Source: Lachnoclostridium sp. UBA1434
GTDB lineage: Bacteria > Bacillota > Clostridia > Lachnospirales > Lachnospiraceae
DNA length: 6,609 bases
Reading direction: 5' to 3'
NCBI GenBank assembly: GCA_002329645.1
Contig: DCTS01000066.1
Coordinates: forward strand, 44,349-50,957
Below are positions 1 to 5,635 of the stretch, piece after piece. The position numbers were made by a program, and so were the translations under genes. The notes beneath the pieces are model-generated. The model saw only the letters and a program-made list of their open reading frames with translations. It had not been told where the DNA came from and searched no databases. Position 1 is the stretch's first letter; each line of letters opens with the position of its first letter.

Positions 1-430
1 CAAGATCCTCAAGACCGGCTCCTACAGGAAGTCCGTCTTCCGAGAATGCGCTTTGTGATCTGCCGTATGCTATCTGTAAAAAGAGCTCCCTCATGGCTGT
101 GTTAATTGCATCGCATACCAGGTCGGTATTTAAAGCCTCAAGAACTGTCCTTCCCGGAAGTATCTCCGATGCCATTGCAGCGGAATGAGTCATTCCGGAG
201 CAGCCTATTGTTTCTACAAGGGCTTCCTGTATTATGCCATCCTTTACATTCAGGGTAAGCTTGCAGGCTCCCTGCTGAGGCGCACACCAGCCGACACCAT
301 GTGTAAGGCCTGATATATCGGATACTTCCTTTACTTTAACCCATTTTGCTTCTTCCGGAATTGGCGCCGCTCCATGCATGGCACCCTGGGCAACCGGACA
401 CATCTTTGTAACTTCATGTGAATATAACAT
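1..430 (-). CDS. NifU-like iron-sulfur cluster scaffold-like protein, 3' end cut by window edge
   Basis: The first 143 residues can be read; the rest lies left of the window. The protein begins MLYSHEVTKMCPVAQGAMHG. The stretch at about residues 75-92 (IGCSGMTHSAAMASEIL) resembles the Cys-containing loop and following helix of NifU/IscU scaffolds, where GCG-S/A precedes a Ser/Ala-rich helix. Cysteines visible are C11, C49 and C56 (in GWCAPQQGAC), C77 and C106 (LVCDAIN); C49, C77 and C106 are plausible metal or cluster ligands. From memory, this is a clostridial family annotated as iron-sulfur cluster assembly scaffold or hypothetical, usually encoded beside a GGGtGRT-family protein. That partner would lie downstream, outside the window, so it cannot be confirmed here. 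The start is well supported: AAAGGAG at 441-447 sits 10 nt before the ATG. No signal peptide or membrane segment is seen, so it is likely cytosolic. The family match is fairly sure; true scaffold function is inference. Confidence 0.8.
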   Translation of the reverse strand, partial: MLYSHEVTKMCPVAQGAMHGAAPIPEEAKWVKVKEVSDISGLTHGVGWCAPQQGACKLTLNVKDGIIQEALVETIGCSGMTHSAAMASEILPGRTVLEALNTDLVCDAINTAMRELFLQIAYGRSQSAFSEDGLPVGAGLEDL

Positions 431-440
431 GCTGCTGATA

Positions 441-447
441 CTCCTTT
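441..447 (-). promoter_or_regulatory. Ribosome binding site of the scaffold-like gene
   Basis: Read on the minus strand, AAAGGAG lies 10 nt upstream of the ATG at 430. It supports that start for the partial gene at the left edge. Confidence 0.7.
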
Positions 448-523
448 CAACTTGCATTATCCTTAGATTGTTATTTGCTTAACATATTTTCGCATAAAAT
501 CTTCCCGGTGTCTAGAGTTTTTT

Positions 524-552
524 CAAAGCGGATACAGTTTAGTATTGCTTTG
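524..552 (-). repeat. Interrupted inverted repeat after the beta-helix gene
   Basis: CAAAGC (524-529) pairs with GCTTTG (547-552). Inside them, ATAC (532-535) pairs with GTAT (542-545) around a 6-nt loop, with a small 2x1 internal loop between the two stems. The repeat starts 8 nt beyond the stop codon of the beta-helix gene. In the minus-strand transcript it is followed by A residues rather than a U tract. It is therefore not a canonical intrinsic terminator, but it could be a 3' protective hairpin or a weak transcription barrier before the scaffold-like gene. Confidence 0.35.
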
Positions 553-559
553 TGCTATT

Positions 560-1234
560 TTATCTAAAGCCTTTTTCACAGATTTCTCCCGCTTTTTTAT
601 AAATGCTCCCCGCAGGAACATAACCCCTGACCATTGAGAGAGGATAAATATTCGTGTTCCTGCCGACAATCGTACCGGGATTAAGGACGCTGTTGCAGCC
701 TACCTCAACATTATCTCCAAGGATTGCTCCGAACTTCTTAAGCCCGGTTTCAATCCTTTCCTCCCCCGTATTAACTGTTACCAGGGTTTTATCAGATTTG
801 ACATTGGAGGTGATGGCTCCTGCTCCCATGTGGGACTTATATCCAAGAATGGAATCCCCTACATAATTATAATGAGGTACCTGTACCTTGTTGAAGAGTA
901 TTACATTCTTAAGCTCTGTGGAATTGCCCACCACTGCTCCCTCTCCTACCACGGCACTCCCTCTTATAAAGGCACAGTGCCTGACCTCGGCATCCCTGCA
1001 TATTATTGCAGGTCCGTTAATGTATGCAGTCGGAGCAACCTTGGCTGATTTTGCAATCCAGACGTTTTCTCCAACCTTGTTATATTCCTCCTCGGAGAGT
1101 GTTGCTCCAATCCTAAGTATTTCTTCCTTTATCCTTGACAGCGCCTCCCATGGATATGTACAGCCGTCAAATACATGTGCTGCTATGGTTTCATTCAAAT
1201 CCAGCAAGTCGTTAATCCTTAAATCAACCTTCAT
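560..1234 (-). CDS. Left-handed beta-helix protein resembling the GlmU acetyltransferase domain
   Basis: A 224-residue protein. Residues 1-50 form a short N-terminal region, followed by hexapeptide repeats (for example VWIAKSAKVAP, AVVGEGAVVGN, AILGDNVEVG, TIVGRNTNI) typical of a left-handed parallel beta-helix. VPHYNYVGD at 119-127 and MGAGAITSN at 136-144 align by eye with the active site of GlmU. H121 matches the catalytic base His363 of E. coli, Y124 matches Tyr366 and N144 matches Asn386, while Asn377 is replaced by H135. The nucleotidyltransferase domain of full-length GlmU (about 450 residues) is absent. The stretch ETGLKKFGAILGD recalls archaeal-type sugar-phosphate nucleotidyltransferases more than E. 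coli GlmU. It is often annotated as UDP-N-acetylglucosamine pyrophosphorylase, which is misleading because the pyrophosphorylase half is missing. It lies 74 bp after glmS on the same strand, suggesting a role in amino-sugar metabolism, perhaps acetylating glucosamine-1-phosphate or a related sugar. TAAGGAGG, 6 nt upstream, fixes the start. The fold is confident; the substrate is inferred. Confidence 0.85.
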   Translation of the reverse strand: MKVDLRINDLLDLNETIAAHVFDGCTYPWEALSRIKEEILRIGATLSEEEYNKVGENVWIAKSAKVAPTAYINGPAIICRDAEVRHCAFIRGSAVVGEGAVVGNSTELKNVILFNKVQVPHYNYVGDSILGYKSHMGAGAITSNVKSDKTLVTVNTGEERIETGLKKFGAILGDNVEVGCNSVLNPGTIVGRNTNIYPLSMVRGYVPAGSIYKKAGEICEKGFR

Positions 1235-1240
1235 ATATAG

Positions 1241-1248
1241 CCTCCTTA
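1241..1248 (-). promoter_or_regulatory. Strong ribosome binding site of the beta-helix gene
   Basis: Minus-strand TAAGGAGG is a near-perfect Shine-Dalgarno sequence 6 nt before the ATG at 1234. It indicates efficient independent translation rather than coupling to glmS, whose stop is about 60 bp upstream. Confidence 0.75.
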
Positions 1249-1285
1249 TAATATGTGCATAATTACCGGTCAGATTGCAATTAAA

Positions 1286-1301
1286 TAGTAGTTTACTACT
1301 A
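1286..1301 (-). repeat. Perfect inverted repeat between glmS and the beta-helix gene
   Basis: TAGTAG and CTACTA flank a 4-nt centre. After one mismatch, three more pairs (1282-1284 with 1303-1305) extend the dyad. It lies 7 nt beyond the glmS stop codon. On the minus strand the stem is followed by TTTAATT, so it could act as a weak, AT-rich intrinsic terminator or attenuator that lowers expression of the downstream gene. The high symmetry would also suit a repressor operator. The sequence alone does not decide between these. Confidence 0.45.
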
Positions 1302-1308
1302 ATTAGCT

Positions 1309-3138
1309 TTATTCAACCGTCACGGATTTAGCCAGATTTCTGGGCTTATCCAGGTCAATTCCTTTGCAGGCGGCAATATAGTATGCTATGAGCTGCAAAA
1401 TAATAACTGAAAGGGAGATGGTAAAGTGGCGGTCGACAGCCGGTATTTTTATAACAAGATCGGATATCCTGTCGGCTTCCTCGTCTCCCTCGCATGTTAT
1501 TGACAATATGAAGGCTCCCCTGGACTTGACCTCAACTATGTTGCTGGCAGTCTTTTTATTAAGCTTCTCCTGCGTCAGCAGCCCAATAACCAGGGTCCCT
1601 TCCTCAATCAGGGCAATAGGTCCGTGCTTCAGCTCACCTGCAGGATAGGCCTCCGAATGTATATATGATATCTCCTTAAGCTTTAAGGACCCTTCAAGCG
1701 CAGCGGAATAATCGTTTCCCCTGCCTATAAAGAAGCAATCCCTGACTGCTACGAACTTCGATGCAATATATTGAATTTCAGTGGTATTCTTTTTAATTAT
1801 GTCTTCTATCCTTCCGGGAATGCTTAACAGCTCCTTTAGAAGAGCATCATATTTGTCCCTGTCAAGAGTCTGCCTTATCCATGCAAAATGCAATGCAAGA
1901 AGATACATGGCAGTTAACTGCGTGGAATAAGCCTTGGTAGTAGCAACAGCTATCTCCGGGCCTGCCCAGGTATACATGACATTGTCGGCCTCCCGGGCTA
2001 TGGAGCTGCCAACGACATTTACAATTCCCAGCACCCTGCAGTTGTTTTTCTTGGCTTCCCGAAGAGCCGCCAGGGAATCCGCCGTTTCTCCCGACTGGCT
2101 GATAATTATAGTAAGGGTATTCTTCGGATATATCGGATTACGGTACCTGAATTCAGATGCCAGATCCACCTCAACCGGTATCCTTGCAAGATCCTCAATA
2201 ACATATTTCCCCGTCATGCCGGCATGATAAGCCGATCCGCAGGCCACAATAAATATCTTTTCGAGCTTTCTTATATCGTCCTCGTTCATATTAAGCTCGT
2301 CTATCACGATTTTGCCGTCCTTAATGCGCGGATGCAGAGTGTCCTTAACCGCCTTCGGCTGTTCATATATCTCCTTCAGCATGAAATGCTCATAACCGCC
2401 CTTTTCAGCAGCAGCCATGTCCCACTCCACAATTGAGGCTTCCTTGGCAAGATGCTCCAGGTCCGAATTGAAAAACTGTGTACCTTCCCTTGTAAGCCTT
2501 ACTATCTCGCCATTCTCTACATAGAAAACCTTCCTGGTATATTTTAATATGGCAGGAACATCCGAAGCTATAAAATTACCCTCTTCAGATACGCCGACTA
2601 TCAGAGGATTGTCTCTTCTGACAGCGTACAATTCATCGGGATAATCCTTGAATATAATACCCAGAGCATATGAGCCCTCCAGCTTGGTCATTATCTTTGA
2701 AATGGCAGCCAAAGGGTCGCCGGTATAATAGCGGTCCAACAGCTGCACAATGACCTCAGTGTCGGTTTCACTCTGAAATCTGTAGCCCTTTTCACACAGC
2801 CTGCTCTTGATTTTATTATAATTCTCAATAATACCGTTATGTACCACCGCTATTGTTTCATTGGTGTTGTAATGCGGGTGTGAGTTCGTGTCGGAAGGAG
2901 CTCCGTGGGTTGCCCATCTGGTATGTCCTATACCCAGGGTTCCTTTTAATGTTTCACCGCCCTTTGTCAGCTCGCTTAAAACCTTAAGCCTGCCCTTGCA
3001 CTTTGACACATGTATCCTTGTGCCGTCGCACACGGCAAGGCCTGCCGAATCATAACCCCTGTATTCCAGCTTTGTTAATCCTTCAAGTAATATGGGTGCT
3101 GCCTGATTGCAGCCAATATACCCGACTATACCGCACAT
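1309..3138 (-). CDS. glmS: Glutamine--fructose-6-phosphate aminotransferase (isomerizing), glucosamine-6-phosphate synthase
   Basis: Converts fructose-6-phosphate and glutamine to glucosamine-6-phosphate and glutamate, the committed step to UDP-GlcNAc for peptidoglycan; cytosolic. Residues 2-240 are the Ntn-type glutaminase domain. The nucleophilic Cys2 lies in MCGIVGYIG, glutamine-site residues in HTRWATHG (72-79), and the NG pair in VHNGIIEN (99-106). Two SIS domains follow: SQSGETADS at 347-355 binds sugar phosphate, and EGSLKLKEISYIHSEAYPAG with KHGP (504-507) forms the isomerase site. The C-terminus PRNLAKSVTVE is the conserved tail. The length of 609 residues equals that of E. coli GlmS. 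A GTG two codons upstream (3144) would extend the frame, but it would move the Cys off position 2 and leave only 2 nt after the Shine-Dalgarno. The ATG at 3138 has 8 nt spacing and is preferred. It is downstream of topB with its own likely promoter, and I find no glmS ribozyme in the leader. Confidence 0.97.
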   Translation of the reverse strand: MCGIVGYIGCNQAAPILLEGLTKLEYRGYDSAGLAVCDGTRIHVSKCKGRLKVLSELTKGGETLKGTLGIGHTRWATHGAPSDTNSHPHYNTNETIAVVHNGIIENYNKIKSRLCEKGYRFQSETDTEVIVQLLDRYYTGDPLAAISKIMTKLEGSYALGIIFKDYPDELYAVRRDNPLIVGVSEEGNFIASDVPAILKYTRKVFYVENGEIVRLTREGTQFFNSDLEHLAKEASIVEWDMAAAEKGGYEHFMLKEIYEQPKAVKDTLHPRIKDGKIVIDELNMNEDDIRKLEKIFIVACGSAYHAGMTGKYVIEDLARIPVEVDLASEFRYRNPIYPKNTLTIIISQSGETADSLAALREAKKNNCRVLGIVNVVGSSIAREADNVMYTWAGPEIAVATTKAYSTQLTAMYLLALHFAWIRQTLDRDKYDALLKELLSIPGRIEDIIKKNTTEIQYIASKFVAVRDCFFIGRGNDYSAALEGSLKLKEISYIHSEAYPAGELKHGPIALIEEGTLVIGLLTQEKLNKKTASNIVEVKSRGAFILSITCEGDEEADRISDLVIKIPAVDRHFTISLSVIILQLIAYYIAACKGIDLDKPRNLAKSVTVE

Positions 3139-3146
3139 ATACACTG

Positions 3147-3152
3147 CTCCTT
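3147..3152 (-). promoter_or_regulatory. Ribosome binding site that decides the glmS start
   Basis: Minus-strand AAGGAG stands 8 nt before the ATG at 3138 but only 2 nt before the in-frame GTG at 3144. The spacing selects the ATG, which places the catalytic cysteine directly after the initiator Met, as the Ntn-hydrolase mechanism requires. Confidence 0.75.
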
Positions 3153-3198
3153 CTGTTTGGGTGGGATATTTATATGCATATGAATGCTCTTATTAATA

Positions 3199-3220
3199 AT
3201 ATTCACATCATGTGCAATAT
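3199..3220 (-). repeat. Palindrome in the glmS leader
   Basis: CACAT and ATGTG (3204-3208 and 3210-3214) surround a single central base. Beyond one unpaired base (3215), five further A/T pairs extend the symmetry to about 22 bp. The one-base centre makes an RNA hairpin unlikely in this exact register, so a DNA-binding site downstream of the predicted promoter fits better. It may also be chance in AT-rich DNA. Confidence 0.3.
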
Positions 3221-3233
3221 AAACATGTACCCT

Positions 3234-3258
3234 CAACTTATGATGTTTTTGCAAGTTG
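3234..3258 (-). repeat. Small stem-loop in the glmS leader
   Basis: CAACTT (3234-3239) and AAGTTG (3253-3258) are perfect inverted copies separated by 13 nt. They lie just downstream of the predicted glmS transcription start. The stem is short and no known riboswitch class is recognised. Confidence 0.25.
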
Positions 3259-3271
3259 CTCTACAGGCGAT

Positions 3272-3300
3272 ATATTATCATATACTTCGATTATTGTCAC
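3272..3300 (-). promoter_or_regulatory. Predicted sigma-A promoter of glmS
   Basis: On the minus strand, GTGACA (3295-3300, five of six to TTGACA) is separated by 17 bp from TAATAT (3272-3277, four of six to TATAAT). An extended -10 TG is present at 3279-3280. Transcription would start near 3265, giving a leader of roughly 125 nt before the glmS ATG. The site begins only 12 bp after the topB stop codon, suggesting that glmS is transcribed independently of topB. I see no intrinsic terminator after topB, so readthrough may add to expression. Confidence 0.6.
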
Positions 3301-3312
3301 TAAAAAATTACA

Positions 3313-5406
3313 TTAAAAGACTTTTTTTCTATATTGGGCAGCAACCCTGCCAAAGCTTAAAGACAAAGTCTCACTGTTATCCAGGGCCTTGACTCCCTCC
3401 ACCATGCGCCTTACGAATCCCTCCAGCTTTTCCATGTATTCTTCCTTTGTTATATTACCCTCTGCCACATAGGTAAGCCCCTTCTCCCAGCTTGCGGTAA
3501 GCTCGGCATTAAGGAGGGATTTTATTGAGGCATTGACCACCTCGTAGATAAGCTCGCCCATAAAGGAGGGCGTTATTACCTGGGTTTTTTTATTCAGACT
3601 AAGATAGGATATCTTGACAAGCTTTTTAAGTATCTCAGCCCTTGTTGCACTTGTACCTATGCCGCTGCCCTTTATCTGTGCCCTAAGCTCCTCATCCTCA
3701 ATAAGCTGGCCTGCATTCTCCATTGCAAGTATAAGTGTACCCGAGGTATATCTCTTGGGCGGCTTAGTTTCTCCCTCTTTAATATTTATCTCATTTACAG
3801 GAAGGCGCATTCCCTTTTGCAGCCTTAAGATTGCCTGTATAAGCCTGCTGTCTGCGATTACGCTCTCCGCCATGTCATTATCCGTCCGGCTGTCCGGGGC
3901 TTTATCACTGCCCTCCTGCTTTTCCTTATAGGCGTTGCCTGCCACCTTAAGGTACCCCTCCTCCTCCAGATGCTTAAAGGTGGCAAAGAAGCTTTCCTGT
4001 CCGATTTTCAAGGTTAGTGCTGCTTTTCTGTATTTTGCGGGGGGATAGAATATGCTTAAGAACCTTCGTGCAATCAGCTCATAAACCTTTTTTGCGGTAT
4101 CACTTAAGCTCCCCGGCTGATCGGTTCCATGACCTGTAGGAATGATTGCATAATGGTCGGTTATCTGGCTGTCATTGACATAGCGTGTATTTGACAGATG
4201 GCGGTATGCCTGTTTTTCCATTATCTCTGCGGCAAAGCCTCCCAGGGCGGGGTTTGCCTTAAGGCCGCCTATATTCTTGGCTATCTCTTTGGCAACTGAG
4301 GTTGAAAGCACTCTGGCGTCCGTTCTCGGATATGTAACAAGCTTTTTCTCATACAGCTCCTGTGCAATATTAAGAGTTTCATCAGGACTTATCTTAAATA
4401 TCCTGGCGCAGTCGTTCTGAAGCTCGGCAAGATTATATAAGAGCGGTGCATTCCTGCTCTCCGTCTTGCTTTCAAGCTTATCCACCAGGGCCGTAAGCTC
4501 ATCCTTATCCGTTCCGGAAGGCGCTGCCTTCCATGATCCGTCCCCTGCATATTCCGGGCGTTCCCCTGCCAGTTCTCTTATAAGCTTTAATGCAGGCGCA
4601 ATCTCGGAAAATCCGTTTTCCTTATACAAAAGCGGCGAATTATAATATGCAGAGCCCCTGACAGCTCTGAATTCACCCGTAAAGGGCATTCCCTCGGTTG
4701 TGAATCCGGCTAGTACCCTGTAATACGGGGTCTTTACAAAATTCCTTATCTCACGCTCCCTGCGGACCACCATCCCAAGCACACAGGTCATAACCCTGCC
4801 TACGGCTATTGCCGACCATTTTGGGGACCCCAGGGCATCCTGCACCTTGCTGCCGTATTTTAAGGTTAAGGCCCTGGAAAAGTTAATTCCCATGAGATAA
4901 TCCTCCTTGGCCCTAAGGTATGCGGCATCCGCGAGATTATCATAGGCGGATAAGGGCTTTGCTTCCCTGATCCCCCTGAGGATCTCTTCCTCCGTCTGGG
5001 AATCAATCCACACCCGCTTCTTAAGCTTGGTGCCCGGAACCTTTGCAGCCTTATCCACAAGCCTGTATATGTATTCACCTTCACGTCCGGAGTCCGTGCA
5101 GACATATATGGTGCCCACATCCTTCCGGTTAAGTAGCTCCTTTACAATCCTGAACTGCTTTTTTACCGCAGGTATTACCTCATAGAGGAATTCCGAAGGC
5201 AAAAACGGAAGACTGTTCATGCTCCATTTTTTAAGCGAGGCATCATAGGCTTCGGGATAACTCATGGTTATCAGATGGCCTACGCACCATGTTATAATGG
5301 CATCCTCCGATTCTATGAAGCCATCCTGTCTCTTTCCGGTTATATTAAGCGCCTTGGCAAACTCTGCCGCAACACTCGGCTTTTCGGTTATATATAAATT
5401 TTTCAA
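3313..5406 (-). CDS. topB: DNA topoisomerase III (type IA), TTG start
   Basis: A type IA topoisomerase that cuts one strand through a 5'-phosphotyrosine, typically decatenating replication or recombination intermediates. The 697 residues start MKNLYITEKPSVA, with the TOPRIM Glu-Lys at residues 8-9. TDSGREGE (104-111) is the TOPRIM acidic motif, with Gly where many relatives have the second Asp. VGRVMT (202-207) starts the central domain. VTYPRTDAR (357-365) holds the catalytic Tyr359. HYAIIPT (418-424) and GIGTSATRAEIL (582-593) are further conserved family blocks. A charged, low-complexity stretch near 495-512 looks like a loop insertion. The protein ends without a Cys-rich zinc-ribbon tail, which is usual for TopB. 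The frame opens with TTG at 5418, directly abutting the Shine-Dalgarno AGAAGG. The TTG at 5406 is preferred because it gives the usual N-terminus, though its spacing of 12 nt is long. Plasmid and ICE elements also carry topB, but the housekeeping neighbours favour a chromosomal copy. Confidence 0.94.
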   Translation of the reverse strand: MKNLYITEKPSVAAEFAKALNITGKRQDGFIESEDAIITWCVGHLITMSYPEAYDASLKKWSMNSLPFLPSEFLYEVIPAVKKQFRIVKELLNRKDVGTIYVCTDSGREGEYIYRLVDKAAKVPGTKLKKRVWIDSQTEEEILRGIREAKPLSAYDNLADAAYLRAKEDYLMGINFSRALTLKYGSKVQDALGSPKWSAIAVGRVMTCVLGMVVRREREIRNFVKTPYYRVLAGFTTEGMPFTGEFRAVRGSAYYNSPLLYKENGFSEIAPALKLIRELAGERPEYAGDGSWKAAPSGTDKDELTALVDKLESKTESRNAPLLYNLAELQNDCARIFKISPDETLNIAQELYEKKLVTYPRTDARVLSTSVAKEIAKNIGGLKANPALGGFAAEIMEKQAYRHLSNTRYVNDSQITDHYAIIPTGHGTDQPGSLSDTAKKVYELIARRFLSIFYPPAKYRKAALTLKIGQESFFATFKHLEEEGYLKVAGNAYKEKQEGSDKAPDSRTDNDMAESVIADSRLIQAILRLQKGMRLPVNEINIKEGETKPPKRYTSGTLILAMENAGQLIEDEELRAQIKGSGIGTSATRAEILKKLVKISYLSLNKKTQVITPSFMGELIYEVVNASIKSLLNAELTASWEKGLTYVAEGNITKEEYMEKLEGFVRRMVEGVKALDNSETLSLSFGRVAAQYRKKVF

Positions 5407-5418
5407 TTCTCTTCCCAA

Positions 5419-5424
5419 CCTTCT
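5419..5424 (-). promoter_or_regulatory. Ribosome binding site of topB with unusual spacing
   Basis: Minus-strand AGAAGG is the only good Shine-Dalgarno before topB. It touches the TTG at 5418 with no gap, which is too close for initiation, and lies 12 nt from the TTG at 5406. There is no ATG or GTG between them, and an in-frame TAA lies just upstream at 5425-5427. One of the two TTG codons must therefore be the start, and initiation is probably weak. Confidence 0.5.
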
Positions 5425-5485
5425 TTATGTTAATGAGCCGTTTTTGCCCAATCACGTTCTGTCATGGCAGTCCCTAATTACAATA

Positions 5486-5514
5486 AGTATACCTTAAAAT
5501 AACATATCCGACAA
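5486..5514 (-). promoter_or_regulatory. Predicted sigma-A promoter of topB
   Basis: On the minus strand, TTGTCG (5509-5514, four of six) is followed after 17 bp by TATACT (5486-5491, five of six to TATAAT). Transcription would start near 5479, giving a leader of about 70 nt before the chosen TTG. Confidence 0.55.
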
Positions 5515-5558
5515 ATAATAAATTAACGGCTTATTGGAGAATATTATCATTATTTTTA

Positions 5559-5587
5559 TTGAATATTAAATTACTATCGTTTACAAT
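5559..5587 (+). promoter_or_regulatory. Predicted sigma-A promoter of degV
   Basis: TTGAAT (5559-5564, four of six to TTGACA) and TACAAT (5582-5587, five of six to TATAAT) have the ideal 17-bp spacing. Transcription would start near 5594, about 40 nt before the degV ATG. With the opposing topB promoter 45 bp away it forms a divergent pair. Confidence 0.55.
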
Positions 5588-5624
5588 GAACATAGTAATG
5601 AATACCACGATATAAGGTATATGT

Positions 5625-5630
5625 AGGAGG
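5625..5630 (+). promoter_or_regulatory. Ribosome binding site of degV
   Basis: A perfect AGGAGG stands 5 nt before the ATG at 5636 and fixes the degV start. Confidence 0.8.
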
Positions 5631-5635
5631 TTTTA

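Noticed and set aside
498..526. Minus-strand TTGAAA as -35 of a promoter for the scaffold-like gene
   Set aside because: The hexamer 17 bp downstream (AAGATT) matches the -10 consensus at only three positions, so a promoter here is not supported. The gene probably has one in 431-559, but I cannot place it.
654..1262. Plus-strand open frames opposite the beta-helix gene
   Set aside because: They overlap a gene with clear family motifs on the minus strand and show no recognisable protein features, so they are antisense shadows.
1388..2436. Several plus-strand open frames opposite glmS
   Set aside because: GlmS accounts for this entire stretch with conserved motifs, so these frames are shadows.
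3142..3144. GTG at 3144 as glmS start
   Set aside because: It is only 2 nt from the Shine-Dalgarno and would place two residues before the Met-Cys pair that must form the processed N-terminus.
3003..3392. Plus-strand open frame of 129 codons spanning the glmS-topB gap
   Set aside because: It covers the 5' end of glmS, the intergenic promoter and the 3' end of topB in antisense. Its composition is not protein-like and no relatives are recognised.
4866..5120. Second minus-strand frame inside topB
   Set aside because: It lies in another frame within the TOPRIM region of topB, and topB motifs run unbroken through it.
3313..5418. topB as a sign of a plasmid or integrative element
   Set aside because: topB is common on conjugative elements, but the flanking genes are housekeeping-type and there is no relaxase, integrase, repeat or attachment site.
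5580..5616. Alternative degV promoter hexamers (TTTACA at 5580 or TATAAG at 5611)
   Set aside because: TTTACA has no good -10 at 17 bp, and TATAAG would start transcription at the ribosome binding site. The 5559-5587 pair fits better.
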